Below the pieces are notes generated by a model. It worked only from the letters and a program-made list of their open reading frames with translations. It made no database searches and had not been told where the DNA came from. From positions 372,001-436,000 of the forward strand of contig CAXXPQ010000003.1 of NCBI GenBank assembly GCA_963668655.2: a stretch of DNA of 64,000 nucleotides. Direction: 5' to 3'. Of this stretch, positions 36,313 to 46,400 are shown one piece after another (within the stretch, counting starts at the first letter, position 1; each line of letters opens with the position of its first letter). Position numbers and translations under genes: made by a program. The stretch comes from G963668655 sp963668655. GTDB lineage: Bacteria; Myxococcota_A; SURF-8.

Positions 36313-37700
36313 TGGATGTCGCGGCCAGACAACCGAGTGGAGAACGTAGGGAATGGTTCCGGCCGTTGCGTCTGCTTGTTGTTTTCGTGACCTTGAATCT
36401 CATGTTCGCAATGACGACCTTCATCAGCGGGAGCGACGCCGGCAGCCGGACGTATATCAACAATCTCCTCAACCTGATTCCGGTGGCCATTCTTCTGTTC
36501 TTCACGTTGAGGGATCGAAAGCGTTTTCCCGCGCTGGTTCCCAACTGGGCGATTGCTCTGTTGGTTTTCACGTACACCACGTCCATGTTTGTCAATTTCT
36601 CGCAACATAGCCGGACCCTGGGGACCATCCTCTTCGTCTGGTGTCTCATTCTGTCCATCCGGAAACCGCATTTCTTTTCGCGGATGTTCGAAGTTCTGGT
36701 GGAAAAAGCCCACTGGATCGCCCTGATTTTCGGCGGCATGGTCTTTGCGTTTAACCATGCCTACATACGATGGAATTTTTATTACCCGAAAGGCTGGCAT
36801 TTCTTCGCCGCGCCCTTTTCCAATCCGAATAAGCTCTGTCAACCATTGGATATCACGGTCATTATCCTTGCCGCCCTTCTGCTGAAAACCCGGACGAAGG
36901 TGAGGAAAGCGGTCTTGTTCGGTCTGTTGCTGTTTATCACCAACCTGATTCTGGCCACCAGCAGTCGGGGAGGGATTCTCCAACTGGCTTTCGTATGGTT
37001 CATTGTCGCCGCCCATCAGATCAACCAGATGTTTTCCGACCGGTACGCCGGTATCCGTCGAGCGGCTCTTGGATTGATGTTCCTGGTGATTCTGGTTTGG
37101 GGATACCGGTCTGTCGATATCGATTTGATCTGGGATCAGGCGGTGACGGATTATCGGATTCCGAAGGAATTCGACGATTCGGGAAACTCTCGCTACCCGG
37201 TCTGGAGGGAAAGTATTCGGCAACTTCGGGAAAACGATTGGTACATGGCTTTCGGGCGGGGGTCGGGCAACGACCTGATCCGGCCGGTCTACGGACGCAT
37301 CATGGGCCTGCGTCTGGCCCATTCCCATAGCGCTTTCCTGAATATCATCAATCAGTTCGGTATTTTCTTTTTCATTGCGCTGTGTATCGTCTTCGCCTAT
37401 CTTTACCTGCGTTTCTTCGCCCACTTGTTAGTCAGTCCGTATCGTTACCACCTGTTCCTGCTCTTTGCTTCCACCATTCACCCGTTCTTCGAAACCTACT
37501 ATTTCTATACCTACGGTACGGCGTCGGATATGGTTCGCCTTGGGTTATTGTCGTTTCTGGTCGTCCAGACGGCCCGTATTTCTTCCGAGAAACGGGCGGC
37601 GCGGAGAAAAGCCGGAATGAAGACGCGCGTGCGGTTCCCCGCTCGCGGTTCGATTCACATGCCCGAACCGATGACGGACTCTCCGAAATCCCTGCGATGA
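36309..37700 (+). CDS. O-antigen polymerase/ligase-like membrane protein
   Basis: About 463 residues with roughly 10-12 hydrophobic segments (LRLLVVFVTLNLMFAMTTF, ILFVWCLILSI, FGLLLFITNLILATSSRGG and others). The TSSRGGILQLAFVWF segment resembles the SRGG motif of the Wzy_C/O-antigen ligase superfamily, and a longer periplasmic loop follows near residues 290-345 (WRESIRQLRENDWYMAFGRG, RLAHSHSAFLNI), in which the His is typical of the catalytic loop. ATG 36309 overlaps the stop of the preceding small ORF; ATG 36300 is equally possible. Its substrate is unknown. It is followed by a second member of the same superfamily. Confidence 0.75.
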   Translation: MMDVAARQPSGERREWFRPLRLLVVFVTLNLMFAMTTFISGSDAGSRTYINNLLNLIPVAILLFFTLRDRKRFPALVPNWAIALLVFTYTTSMFVNFSQHSRTLGTILFVWCLILSIRKPHFFSRMFEVLVEKAHWIALIFGGMVFAFNHAYIRWNFYYPKGWHFFAAPFSNPNKLCQPLDITVIILAALLLKTRTKVRKAVLFGLLLFITNLILATSSRGGILQLAFVWFIVAAHQINQMFSDRYAGIRRAALGLMFLVILVWGYRSVDIDLIWDQAVTDYRIPKEFDDSGNSRYPVWRESIRQLRENDWYMAFGRGSGNDLIRPVYGRIMGLRLAHSHSAFLNIINQFGIFFFIALCIVFAYLYLRFFAHLLVSPYRYHLFLLFASTIHPFFETYYFYTYGTASDMVRLGLLSFLVVQTARISSEKRAARRKAGMKTRVRFPARGSIHMPEPMTDSPKSLR

Positions 37701-37723
37701 ACGACCGACCTGGAAGGAGTGGG

Positions 37724-40291
37724 ATGAAGCGAAAACGCCGGACAAGGGAATCACGCGTATCCCGGCATCCTCTGGAGCGGTTGGCGCAAGGCGGCCTGCT
37801 TGGGCTGATCGCCATTCTACCGATGATGCTGGGAACCACGACGTCCCGCCCGTGGCTGTTGTTCGGGGCTCTCTGGGCCGTTCTTGCGCTTTTTTCCTGC
37901 TGGATGATCGGTGTTCATTTAAGCGGCCGATCCGTTCGTTTTCATCCCATCTGGCTTCTGTTTCTTGCGGGAACGGCCTTTGTTGTCTTTCAGATCGTGC
38001 CGCTTCCCCAGGGAATCCTTGGGCTCCTCTCTCCGAAATCCCTGAAAATTCAGCAGATATCGCTGGAAAAGATCGGACTCTATTCTCCGGATCTCTGGCT
38101 GCCTCTATCGGTGGACATTTCGGATACCTGGCTGGCCGTCTCCGGTTTTGGAGGTCTGCTGCTGATCTACTTAATGGCGGCCAATCTTTTGGCCGACCGG
38201 GAAGGCTTGCATCGTTTCGCGCAGGTGTTCGCCGGAACCGCGTTTCTTCTGTCCATGATCGGCTTTTTTCAAAAGGCCCTGGGAACCCAGCGGATATTTG
38301 GATGGATCGCCTTCGAGGGAAGCGTTCCGTATTTCTTTTCCACCTATGTAAACCCGAACAACCTGGCGGCTTTTCTTGGGATGGCGGTTCCGCTGCAATT
38401 GGGCCTGGCTCTGAAAAGCCGGGAGTTGCTGCAACGCCTTTTCGCCCTGATTATGGCCGTGGCGACATCCGTTGCGTTGTTTATGACGCTTTCCAAGGGA
38501 GGCATCATCGCTTTCGTCGCGGGTCAGGTGTTTTTTGCCTTCTTATTGTGGCGGCGCGGGCGGGAAGGTCGGGATCTGGTTTGGGTTCAGGCGGCCGTGT
38601 TTCTGATTCTACTGCTGTCCGCCTGGATGGCCCTGGACGAACTGGGGCGCGAGTTCCAGGCCGACGACGGACTGGACGGCGTGATGATTCAGTCGAAGGA
38701 GACGCTCTGGGAGAACAGCCTGGCCATCGCCAGGGATTTCCCGCTTGTGGGGTCCGGGTTGGAGACTTTCGAAACGATCTACCCGTCCTACAAGACCCTT
38801 CGCTTGAACCGCCGTGTCTATTACCCGGAAAACATCTTTCTCCAGATCGTGACCGAAAGCGGTTTCGTGATCGGTTCCTTTGCGATTCTTGCCTTTCTTT
38901 TGCAGTTGTTCGCCCTTTTTCTGCGTCGCGGCGAGCATCGCCTGGAACTGGCGGGCTTGAGTTCGCTGACCCTGGTTCTGGTGCATAACTATGTGGATTT
39001 CAACCTCAATCTGTATTCGGTGGCCGTTCCGTTCGTGATTTTGCTTGCGATACTGGTCGGAAAAACCTTTACGGAAGGGACGGGCGTCTGGCGTTATCTG
39101 AACGCCCGCCGTTTACCCAAGGCGTTTCCGGGGGTTTTCGGCGCGATTTTTATTCTCCTGATTCTCTACGGGCAAATCGAACACGGGCGGAACAGGGTTG
39201 CCGAATCCTGGCGCAGGCTGCACGCCGTGGTCTATGATCGGACCGTGGATGACAAGGCATTTCAAGAGGTTCTGGCCCGGGAGATCGAGCGGCATCCCAC
39301 CGATTACTATCTGTGGATTCTGGCCTCGGAGCGTTATCTATCGGGCTCCCGTTCGGAATTTCCCTTGAAGCTGCAAGCTCTGGAGAACGCACGCCGTCTG
39401 AATCCGTCTTCCCCCACGGCTTATCGGATGATCGGCAATGCATACGCGGCCGTCGGAGATCCGGAATCGGCGGGCGCGTACTACAAGGACGCGCTTTCAC
39501 TTACGGATGAACGGAAGGAGATTCTTGAAATCTGGCGGAGCATTCTCCGAAATTCCATCGAGGCCACGCCGCTGATCCGGAGTGTAACCCTGGAAAAATC
39601 CATTCTTTTCGGCTTGGTGGAGTTTCTGAAGGAAAGGAAGCGGGAGGATCTGGCCGCCGGGCTGCTTTCGCGCTGGCTTTCGGAAAAGGATACTCTACAG
39701 GCGCGCGTTCGGTATGAATTGGGTATTCTGCACCTGCATTCCGGCAGATTTTCCGAATGCGAAAGGGTTGCAAGAAAACTGCTTGCGGAATTCGGCAAGG
39801 AGGACTACGGCGACCGCCTGATGGCGGAATTGGCGTTGAAACGCCGGAATCTGGACGAGGCCGCCAAGTGGTGTCAACGCGCCGACCAAAAGAAGCCCGG
39901 AAATATCGACCGTCTGTTATTTCATAGCGGTATTCTTCTCCAACTGGGTCGGCTGGACGAGGCCGAAACCTTGATCGAGCGAATCCATCGCCAGTCCTGG
40001 AAACATCCGGCCTACCGGGCCTCCGCCTTCTTCCGCTCGGGGCAATTGGCCGAGGAAAGGAAGAAACTGACCCGCGCCGCCGAACATTATCGGCGCTCGC
40101 TGGAATTCGATCCGGATCGCTTGCTGACCGTCTTGCGGCTATCGGAGGTTCTCGAAATGGTGGGAGACACGCGGCAGGCGCGTCTGGTCTGCCAGGAAGC
40201 TCTGGATCGCGGATTGCACGGGCCGGCACTCCGTAAAAGACTGGACTCGCTGTCCCGAAATCCTTCTCCTCAAGACTCGTTCTTGCCGTAA
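37724..40291 (+). CDS. O-antigen ligase-like membrane protein with C-terminal TPR domain
   Basis: 855 residues from ATG 37724 (MKRKRRTRES) behind GGAAGGAG; ATG 37697 overlapping the upstream stop (ATGA) is an alternative. The first about 450 residues carry about 11-12 hydrophobic segments and an O-antigen-ligase core: STYVNPNNLAAFLGMAVPL, FMTLSKGGIIAF and the large loop with PLVGSGLETFETIYPSYK. After the last segment (AIFILLILYGQIEHGR) about 370 residues of helical TPR-type repeats follow (LNPSSPTAYRMIGNAYAAVGDPESAGAYYKDAL; FDPDRLLTVLRLSEVLEMVG). Such fusions are known; the TPR part probably contacts envelope or assembly partners. Confidence 0.82.
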   Translation: MKRKRRTRESRVSRHPLERLAQGGLLGLIAILPMMLGTTTSRPWLLFGALWAVLALFSCWMIGVHLSGRSVRFHPIWLLFLAGTAFVVFQIVPLPQGILGLLSPKSLKIQQISLEKIGLYSPDLWLPLSVDISDTWLAVSGFGGLLLIYLMAANLLADREGLHRFAQVFAGTAFLLSMIGFFQKALGTQRIFGWIAFEGSVPYFFSTYVNPNNLAAFLGMAVPLQLGLALKSRELLQRLFALIMAVATSVALFMTLSKGGIIAFVAGQVFFAFLLWRRGREGRDLVWVQAAVFLILLLSAWMALDELGREFQADDGLDGVMIQSKETLWENSLAIARDFPLVGSGLETFETIYPSYKTLRLNRRVYYPENIFLQIVTESGFVIGSFAILAFLLQLFALFLRRGEHRLELAGLSSLTLVLVHNYVDFNLNLYSVAVPFVILLAILVGKTFTEGTGVWRYLNARRLPKAFPGVFGAIFILLILYGQIEHGRNRVAESWRRLHAVVYDRTVDDKAFQEVLAREIERHPTDYYLWILASERYLSGSRSEFPLKLQALENARRLNPSSPTAYRMIGNAYAAVGDPESAGAYYKDALSLTDERKEILEIWRSILRNSIEATPLIRSVTLEKSILFGLVEFLKERKREDLAAGLLSRWLSEKDTLQARVRYELGILHLHSGRFSECERVARKLLAEFGKEDYGDRLMAELALKRRNLDEAAKWCQRADQKKPGNIDRLLFHSGILLQLGRLDEAETLIERIHRQSWKHPAYRASAFFRSGQLAEERKKLTRAAEHYRRSLEFDPDRLLTVLRLSEVLEMVGDTRQARLVCQEALDRGLHGPALRKRLDSLSRNPSPQDSFLP

Positions 40292-40357
40292 ATCGCGGTT
40301 ACGAAAATCCTCTTTACACATGCGACAAGTTGGCTCGGAAGGCGAATTTGTCGCTCC

Positions 40358-40394
40358 CGATAAAGGAAACGGGCCGTGCGTCATGCACGGCCCG
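40358..40394 (-). terminator. Intrinsic terminator of the DGD-linker lipoprotein gene
   Basis: 10-bp stem CGGGCCGTGC / GCACGGCCCG (40370-40394) with loop ATGAC on the minus strand, followed by TTTCCTTTAT. It lies 23 nt past the stop at 40417 and also at the convergent end of the TPR ligase gene. Confidence 0.75.
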
Positions 40395-40416
40395 GATAAT
40401 CCAAGAAACTTGCGAA

Positions 40417-43278
40417 TCAGTCGCCCAGAGTCGGCGTGGTGGTATAGACGATGGTCCGCAGAAATTCCGCGTACACCGACATGGCGTCTTCCGTATCGAA
40501 GACGACGAAGTGCCCGCCATCGGGGTATTGCAGGTAACCCGATGTGGCCGGGTTGCCGTCGGGACCGGTTACCGTGTTCGAGGCCGGGCGTGGGAAGGAA
40601 CTGACATTGCGCATGTCCAGCGGAGGGACGTTCCATCCCTCGGGCCGGATCTGCGGGATCCGGCCTGCGGCGGCCAGAGCGTCGGCTCCGAGTCGGGGGG
40701 TGTACGGATCGAGATAACCGCTCGTCATCATGATGTTTTTGGCATTGTCTCCGAAGGGCGTATCCGTCCAGTTTGGCGCGTAGTTGATCTGGTCGGTTAT
40801 TTCTACCAGCATCTGCACCAGGGCGATGAGCGGATGGTGTTTGTGGGCCTCCGCGGCGGTGAGCAGGCCGGAAGCCTCGATTTGCGCCAGGACGTTCGGT
40901 TCTTGGCGCTCCATGACCGTGATGCCGATGCGGCCGCCCGCCCCGGAAAGAACGTATCCCTTGAATACGTCTTCATCCACGCCGGCGACGATGGCGCCTG
41001 TCAGTCCGCCCTGGCTGTGTCCGTGGAACAGGATTTTGCCCGCGTTGAAGCCGATGGAAGTGAGGCCGGCCGATGTCCAGGCCGCCGGCCAACCCGTGCA
41101 ATTGCTGCTGCTGATGTCCAGTTTGCCCGCCTGGATGAAGGCGGCGAGAGCGATGCTGTCCAGCGCGCCCTGGCGGATGATGCTTCGGGAGGAATGAGGG
41201 CTGGTGACGTTGAACGTGTACAGTTCCAATTCCTGTGTGGTGTAGTTGTCGCCCCGGGAGCCGTGCAGGGGCTGGTCGATGCCGATGGTGGCGATTTTTT
41301 CGTTCAGAAGCCGGGTGGAGCGAGTGTTCGGACCGCTGCCGACGTAGCCGTTGTACGTGCCGCCGGTTCCATGGGCGATCAATGTGATGGGCCAGCCGGA
41401 GGCCGGGACGGCGGTGTCCGCCGGGATGCAGAGCGAATAATCCAGGGTTTCCATTTCCTGCACGATGGGATCGCCGAATTCGTCGAATCGGAACATGCCG
41501 TTTTCCGTGTTCGGCGTCGCCGTGTCCAGGCCGATATCGTAGGGCTTGGTGCCGGACTGGAAGTTGGGAGAGGTGTAGGTTCCCTCGAAGCAGTAATAGC
41601 CGTTATAGGTATTGTCCAGCGCGCAGCTCAGCAACTCGCCCTGGATGGCTCCGTCCGGGTATTCGGTGCGCACGTAATCGGCCATGCGTTTGGTTTCCTC
41701 CACCGGATCCTGGGTGGTGAAGACCGTCACGGCCCGCACGCGTTCGGGATCCAACGTGGCCTGGTTTTCATACAACCATTCTACGAAGGGGCGATAGGCC
41801 TGGCCCACCCAGTCGTTCTCCTTGCCGGAGTAAAGGTCTGCCATGTACTGCGTGCGACCCAGGGGATCGCCGTCGGTGTCGGTGACGCCGTCGGTCAGGA
41901 TCATGGCGTAGGTGGTGGCCGGGCGCAACGGGAAGCCGTCGAAGGGCGCCACGGCCAGGATGTTGTCGTGGGGTTCGAAGTCGGTGGCGGTGGCGGTCCA
42001 GTGCCATTCCACTGGGATCAGTTCGCCCTGCCAGTCGGAATCCGGGTCGACGTCGATCAGCAGTACGGAATCGGAGATCGATGGGGGATTTCCGCTGTAG
42101 TCCGGCATGCTGGTCGTGTCGATGGGCTCGGGGAAGGTGTAATAGACTGGGGAATTGTTGCCGAACCCGGTCAACAGGCTCTGGGTCAGGCCGGAAAAGA
42201 AGACCACGATGGCCCAGGATTCGGATTCGGTGAAGGGATCGAACGGATTGGGGAATCCGGGAATGATGATGGTGCCGTTCGGACGATGCCAGGCATCGTT
42301 GGGGTAGGGCGTCATGAACATATCGTTGCCGTTCGTGAAGTCGAAATAGGGCGTCAGGCCGTCGATGGGACCGAGATCGAAGAGCGCTTGAGGATTTTCG
42401 TCGCCGTCGTCCTCCAGGTCGCCGTCCGGGAGTTCGCAGGTGCAAACCACGTTGATGTCGAAGGATCCCGCCTGGAACTGGGTGCTGTCCACGGCGAAAT
42501 AATAGGTTTCCCCGGCCAGAGCCTGGAAGTGGATGTCCTCTATACCGGCCGAATTGGACACGTCCCCGCAATAGGTCGGTCCGCAGCCGTTCAAAAGGAA
42601 AAGATCCAGATTCGTCGTCATGTTGCGAAGTTGCACGTGAACGTCGTCGCAGTCCTCGCTGGCGGTGAAGCGATACAGAACTTCCGGGCCGTTGTTTGTC
42701 TGGCCGGCATCGCAGCCGTAGAGCGACCAGGAGGAAACGCCGTCATTGAAGGTATTATGCGAGAACGTCCCGTCGCAATCGATATCGAAGAAAGCGTGGG
42801 GACAGGCCGGTATTTCCGGTTCGGGATCGGGGTCCGGGTCGGGATCGACATCTCCGTCCGCCGCGTCGTCGTCTCCGTCGGGAACGTCATCGCCATCGGT
42901 GGCGTCATCATCGCCGTCGGTTTCGTCATCACCGTCGGTGGCGTCATCGTCTCCGTCCGTGGCATCGTCGTCTCCGTCCACCGCGTCGTCGTCGCCATCC
43001 GCCGCGTCGTCATCTCCGTCCGTGGCGTCGTCGTCTCCGTCCGTCGCATCGTTGTCTCCGTCCGAGGCGTCGTTGTCTCCGTCCGAGGCGTCGTTGTCTC
43101 CGTCCGAGGCGTCGTCGTCTCCGTCGATGGTGTCGCTGTCTCCGTCTGGGAGGATTGTATCGCCGTCCACCGGCTGGTCGCCGTCCTGCGAAGCGACGTC
43201 ATCCCCCTCGCTACAGGCGGACAGAAGGAAAAGGGCGACGATCAGAAGAATAAATGGGAAAAGGCGTTTTCGTTGCAT
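40417..43278 (-). CDS. Exported alpha/beta-hydrolase lipoprotein with long Asp-rich DGD linker
   Basis: 953 residues from ATG 43278 (MQRKRLFPF) behind GGAGGATC; the frame reads back to 43632 only as a shadow of tamA. Signal peptide with lipobox LSAC, Cys22. Residues about 32-147 are an acidic repeat built on the heptad DGD(D/N)DA(S/T/A), encoded by near-identical 21-bp units. Next comes a Cys-containing beta domain of pre-peptidase-like type (LYRFTASEDCDDVHVQL ... YYFAVDSTQF) and then a hydrolase region with oxyanion segment LIAHGTGGTYNG and nucleophile elbow FHGHSQGGLTGAI; a late His (YPDGGHFVVFD) can complete the triad. Probably a surface-bound esterase/lipase; substrate unknown. Confidence 0.78.
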   Translation of the reverse strand: MQRKRLFPFILLIVALFLLSACSEGDDVASQDGDQPVDGDTILPDGDSDTIDGDDDASDGDNDASDGDNDASDGDNDATDGDDDATDGDDDAADGDDDAVDGDDDATDGDDDATDGDDETDGDDDATDGDDVPDGDDDAADGDVDPDPDPDPEPEIPACPHAFFDIDCDGTFSHNTFNDGVSSWSLYGCDAGQTNNGPEVLYRFTASEDCDDVHVQLRNMTTNLDLFLLNGCGPTYCGDVSNSAGIEDIHFQALAGETYYFAVDSTQFQAGSFDINVVCTCELPDGDLEDDGDENPQALFDLGPIDGLTPYFDFTNGNDMFMTPYPNDAWHRPNGTIIIPGFPNPFDPFTESESWAIVVFFSGLTQSLLTGFGNNSPVYYTFPEPIDTTSMPDYSGNPPSISDSVLLIDVDPDSDWQGELIPVEWHWTATATDFEPHDNILAVAPFDGFPLRPATTYAMILTDGVTDTDGDPLGRTQYMADLYSGKENDWVGQAYRPFVEWLYENQATLDPERVRAVTVFTTQDPVEETKRMADYVRTEYPDGAIQGELLSCALDNTYNGYYCFEGTYTSPNFQSGTKPYDIGLDTATPNTENGMFRFDEFGDPIVQEMETLDYSLCIPADTAVPASGWPITLIAHGTGGTYNGYVGSGPNTRSTRLLNEKIATIGIDQPLHGSRGDNYTTQELELYTFNVTSPHSSRSIIRQGALDSIALAAFIQAGKLDISSSNCTGWPAAWTSAGLTSIGFNAGKILFHGHSQGGLTGAIVAGVDEDVFKGYVLSGAGGRIGITVMERQEPNVLAQIEASGLLTAAEAHKHHPLIALVQMLVEITDQINYAPNWTDTPFGDNAKNIMMTSGYLDPYTPRLGADALAAAGRIPQIRPEGWNVPPLDMRNVSSFPRPASNTVTGPDGNPATSGYLQYPDGGHFVVFDTEDAMSVYAEFLRTIVYTTTPTLGD
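42837..43185 (-). repeat. 21-bp tandem repeat tract coding the DGD linker
   Basis: Variable 21-bp units encode D-G-D-D/N-D-A-x heptads. Three consecutive copies are identical at 43051-43071, 43072-43092 and 43093-43113; others diverge at a few positions. It ends near 42837 in a DPDPDPDPEPE segment. Confidence 0.9.
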
Positions 43279-43377
43279 GAAGATCCTCCGGGATGGCTGA
43301 AAAGACGATAATTTCTTGCACCGATTTCCTATCCGTTGGAATCGGCGTCCGATTTCAATGCTTTTCCGATCATACCC

Positions 43378-43406
43378 AATGTACCCGTTTCCACGGGGGA
43401 AATCAA
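43378..43406 (-). promoter_or_regulatory. Candidate promoter of the DGD-linker lipoprotein
   Basis: Minus strand: -35 TTGATT (43401-43406), 17-nt spacer, -10 TACATT (43378-43383), about 100 nt upstream of ATG 43278 in the 173-nt gap after tamA. Confidence 0.45.
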
Positions 43407-43451
43407 CCAAAACGAGCGGGCGCGACGGAAAGATTCGAATTTTGGGCGGAT

Positions 43452-46400
43452 TTAGAACAAGCTGATGGAAAAATGCAGGCGCCAGGATTCTTCTTTCAAT
43501 TCCTTGTTCGGGTTCAGGTTCCAGCCCAGTTCCAGGCTGATATCCCCTACCGGTGTGCGGTAGTGGACGCCGCCGCCCGCCGAGTTCTTGTATTTGTCCA
43601 GCCGGAAATCGATGTTGGAGGGATCGATCCATAGATTTCCCGAATCGAGAAACGCCCCGAGATAATAGGACTTGTAGATCGGGTAGCGCAGATCCACCTT
43701 GAAAAGCAGGAACAGATCGCCGCCCGGAGAAGGAATGTCCTCGTCGCGGATTTCCTGTTTCTGGACGGCGGTCAGGTCGGCGGGATAGGCCGCTTCCTCG
43801 CCGAAACCGCGCAAGGACATGCGGCCGCCGAGTTTGAAGCGTTTGTCGGCCGGGGTTTCGACGCTTGTTACGTTGGCGATGGCTCCTCCCTTGGCCGTCA
43901 GGCGCAGAACGGGGATACGGCGGGAGATGGGAATGGGGATGTATCCGGAAACGGCGGCGCTTCCCCGGAAAAGATCCGCGTTGATTTCTCCCTCGATGGT
44001 TTCGAAATACTCCGCAAGACCGGATACGAGGATGCCTTTGGTCGGGTTGAACAGGTTATCCCGATGGTCGAAAACGATCTGGAACTTCGGAGAGAATTCC
44101 AGCGTTCGGCCGTCCGGTGGAATGATCTCGTCCTCCCGGATGGCGGAAAGCGTGGTGCTGAGCGAATCCAGGTAGGCGATTTCGTTGACCTGCGCCAGGG
44201 TCAGGCGGCGGATGGGCTCCGTATCGAAACCGAAGATCAGCGAGTTTTTGTCCAGTCCGTAGGCGCGTTCCTGTTCCCGCAGGTGAACCAGATCGGTCCG
44301 CAGGCCGATGTGGGATCCGACGATGGAAGGATAATAGATGCCGAGGCTGATGTTTCGCTCCAGGGCATCCACCAGGGCTTGCCGGCGGTAGATTTTCGCG
44401 AATTGATCGTCCAGAAGCGCCGGAATTCGATGATTGACCTTGGCCCGCGTGTGGAACTCCAGGGCCAGCCCGCCGAGGTTGCGGTAAACGAAGCCGAGCC
44501 CGGCCCTTACCCCGTCGTCGGTGGCGATTCCCGTGGACAGTTCGAAGCTGCCGGGATTGCGTTCCCGGACGGAGACGACGACGGCCTTGATTTCCTCGAT
44601 TTTTTCCGGATTCCAGGGTTTCAGGGTCACGGCCTGGAAAATGCGTAGTTTCTGAAGCCAATACTGGCTGTCTTCCATCTTTTTCGGTCGATAAACATCG
44701 TTTTTCTTGAACGAAAGTTCCTGTAGTACGGTTTTCTTTCGGGTTTTCTGCAATCCGCTGACCAGAATGTTTCCAATACGCACCAGCGGCCCCTCGGCGA
44801 CGGATACGCGGACATCCGCCACGGTGTCGTTCTCGGCCAGGGTATAGGAGAATTTTACGGAGGCGTGGATGAAGCCTTCCTGGGCGTACCGTTCCTCGAT
44901 CTCTCGCTTCTTTTTATCGAAAGCCAGATCGTTCAATACGTTTCCCGGCTGAATCTTCACGATTTCCCGGATTTTTTCTTTTTCCAGAGATCGGAATCCT
45001 TGATAGTCGATGGTCCGGACGCGGGTCTGGACGCCCTCCGCGACGGTGTAGGTCAATGTCAGTCGCTGGCCGGTTCCGTTGAATTTCCGAAGCGGCCCCT
45101 CGATGCGGCAGGAGAGAAAGCCGTTTTCCCGGTAAAACAGCGTGAGAGATTGGACGGCCTTTTCGAACACCTCCGGCAGAAAGACTTCGTCCGTGTCCAG
45201 ATCCTCGGGGCGGGCGTATTGGGCAAGTTTCCGACGCGGCAGTTTCGAGGCCCGTTCCTGGAATCGATAAACGTTCCGGTCGAAGACGCCCGTGTCCGGC
45301 GGCCGCAGGTCGTCCTCGTCCTCCGTGGCGAGCTGATCCCGGATGAAGGCCATGAATTCCTTGGAAAGCGTCTTTCCTTTCATTTTCCGGTTGTTCCGAA
45401 ATCGGACATTCTCCAGCTTCACCCGGTTTCCCTCGTGAATGTTGAACGTCACGTATTTCCGGCGTTTTCCCTTCGTCAATACGGACGTGCGCACCGATAC
45501 GTTCAGATATCCTCGCCGCTGATAAAACGATTCCAGTTCGTTTCTCATGCGCTGAAGAGTTCCGTATCCATACGAAATCACATCGATCTTTTCCAGTTTC
45601 AGAGCGCGCCTCAATTCAGGGAGACCGTAATGGCGATTTCCGATGAATCGCACCCGAATTTTACGTCCGGCGGAGATGGCGATCCGGACCTTTCCATCTT
45701 TGAAAAGCGGAGAATTTCGCCAGTCGGCTTCATTCTCTTCTTGAAGCTCGATCCGGGCTTCCTCGAACCCGGCTTTTCGGTAATAATCCTTCAGTTTGCG
45801 GATTCCTTCCCGAATGCGATCGACATCCACCCGCTGCCCTTTGCGAAGGGGAAACTTGCCGGTCAATTTGCGCTTTCTGAAGAAGGGATCTCCCTGAAAC
45901 GTGATGGATTGAATCTTGACGAACGGTCCTTCCGCGATCCGGAACAGCAGGTTCACGTGATAGCGGCTCTGGGTGGGAACCTGTTTCGCCTCCACCTGGA
46001 CATCGGTAAAGCCGCGCCGCCCGTAGAAAGCCCGGATTCGCCGGTATTCTTCCTCCAGATCCTGCTCGAAAAACGTATCGGCGTTGCGCAGACGGATGGC
46101 GCGCATCAGGGTGTTGGAAGGAAACGTGTCGTTTCCGGCGAAATCGATGCCGTCGATGCGAATTTTCGGAACCAGAAGGAAACGCAGATCCATCCGCCGG
46201 TTCCGATTCTCCTTGAAAACCTTGACCTGGGAGAAGAGGCCGCTTTGGAATAGCAGCCGGATTTCCTCCTGGATTTGCTCGGACCGGAAAACATCTCCGG
46301 TTCGAAGCAGCGAGCTTTCCTGGATTTCCTTCAGCTTCTGAAGAAATTCCGGTTCCTGTATGTTTTCCGGAATGTCGTAAAGAATGGCGCCGATGGTGAT

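Noticed and set aside
42837..43185. CRISPR-like array
   Set aside because: The 21-bp units are contiguous with no unique spacers and encode an in-frame acidic linker.
42746..43300. Ser/Pro repeat protein on the plus strand
   Set aside because: SSPSVASS repeats are the other-strand reading of the 21-bp DGD repeats.
40330..43311. Plus-strand ORF of 993 residues opposite the DGD-linker lipoprotein
   Set aside because: It is the antisense of a strongly supported lipoprotein gene; Val/Arg/Gly-rich repeats arise from the DGD codons.
43279..43632. N-terminal extension of the DGD lipoprotein frame
   Set aside because: Overlaps the 3' end of tamA and would bury the signal peptide; ATG 43278 has GGAGG and a lipobox.
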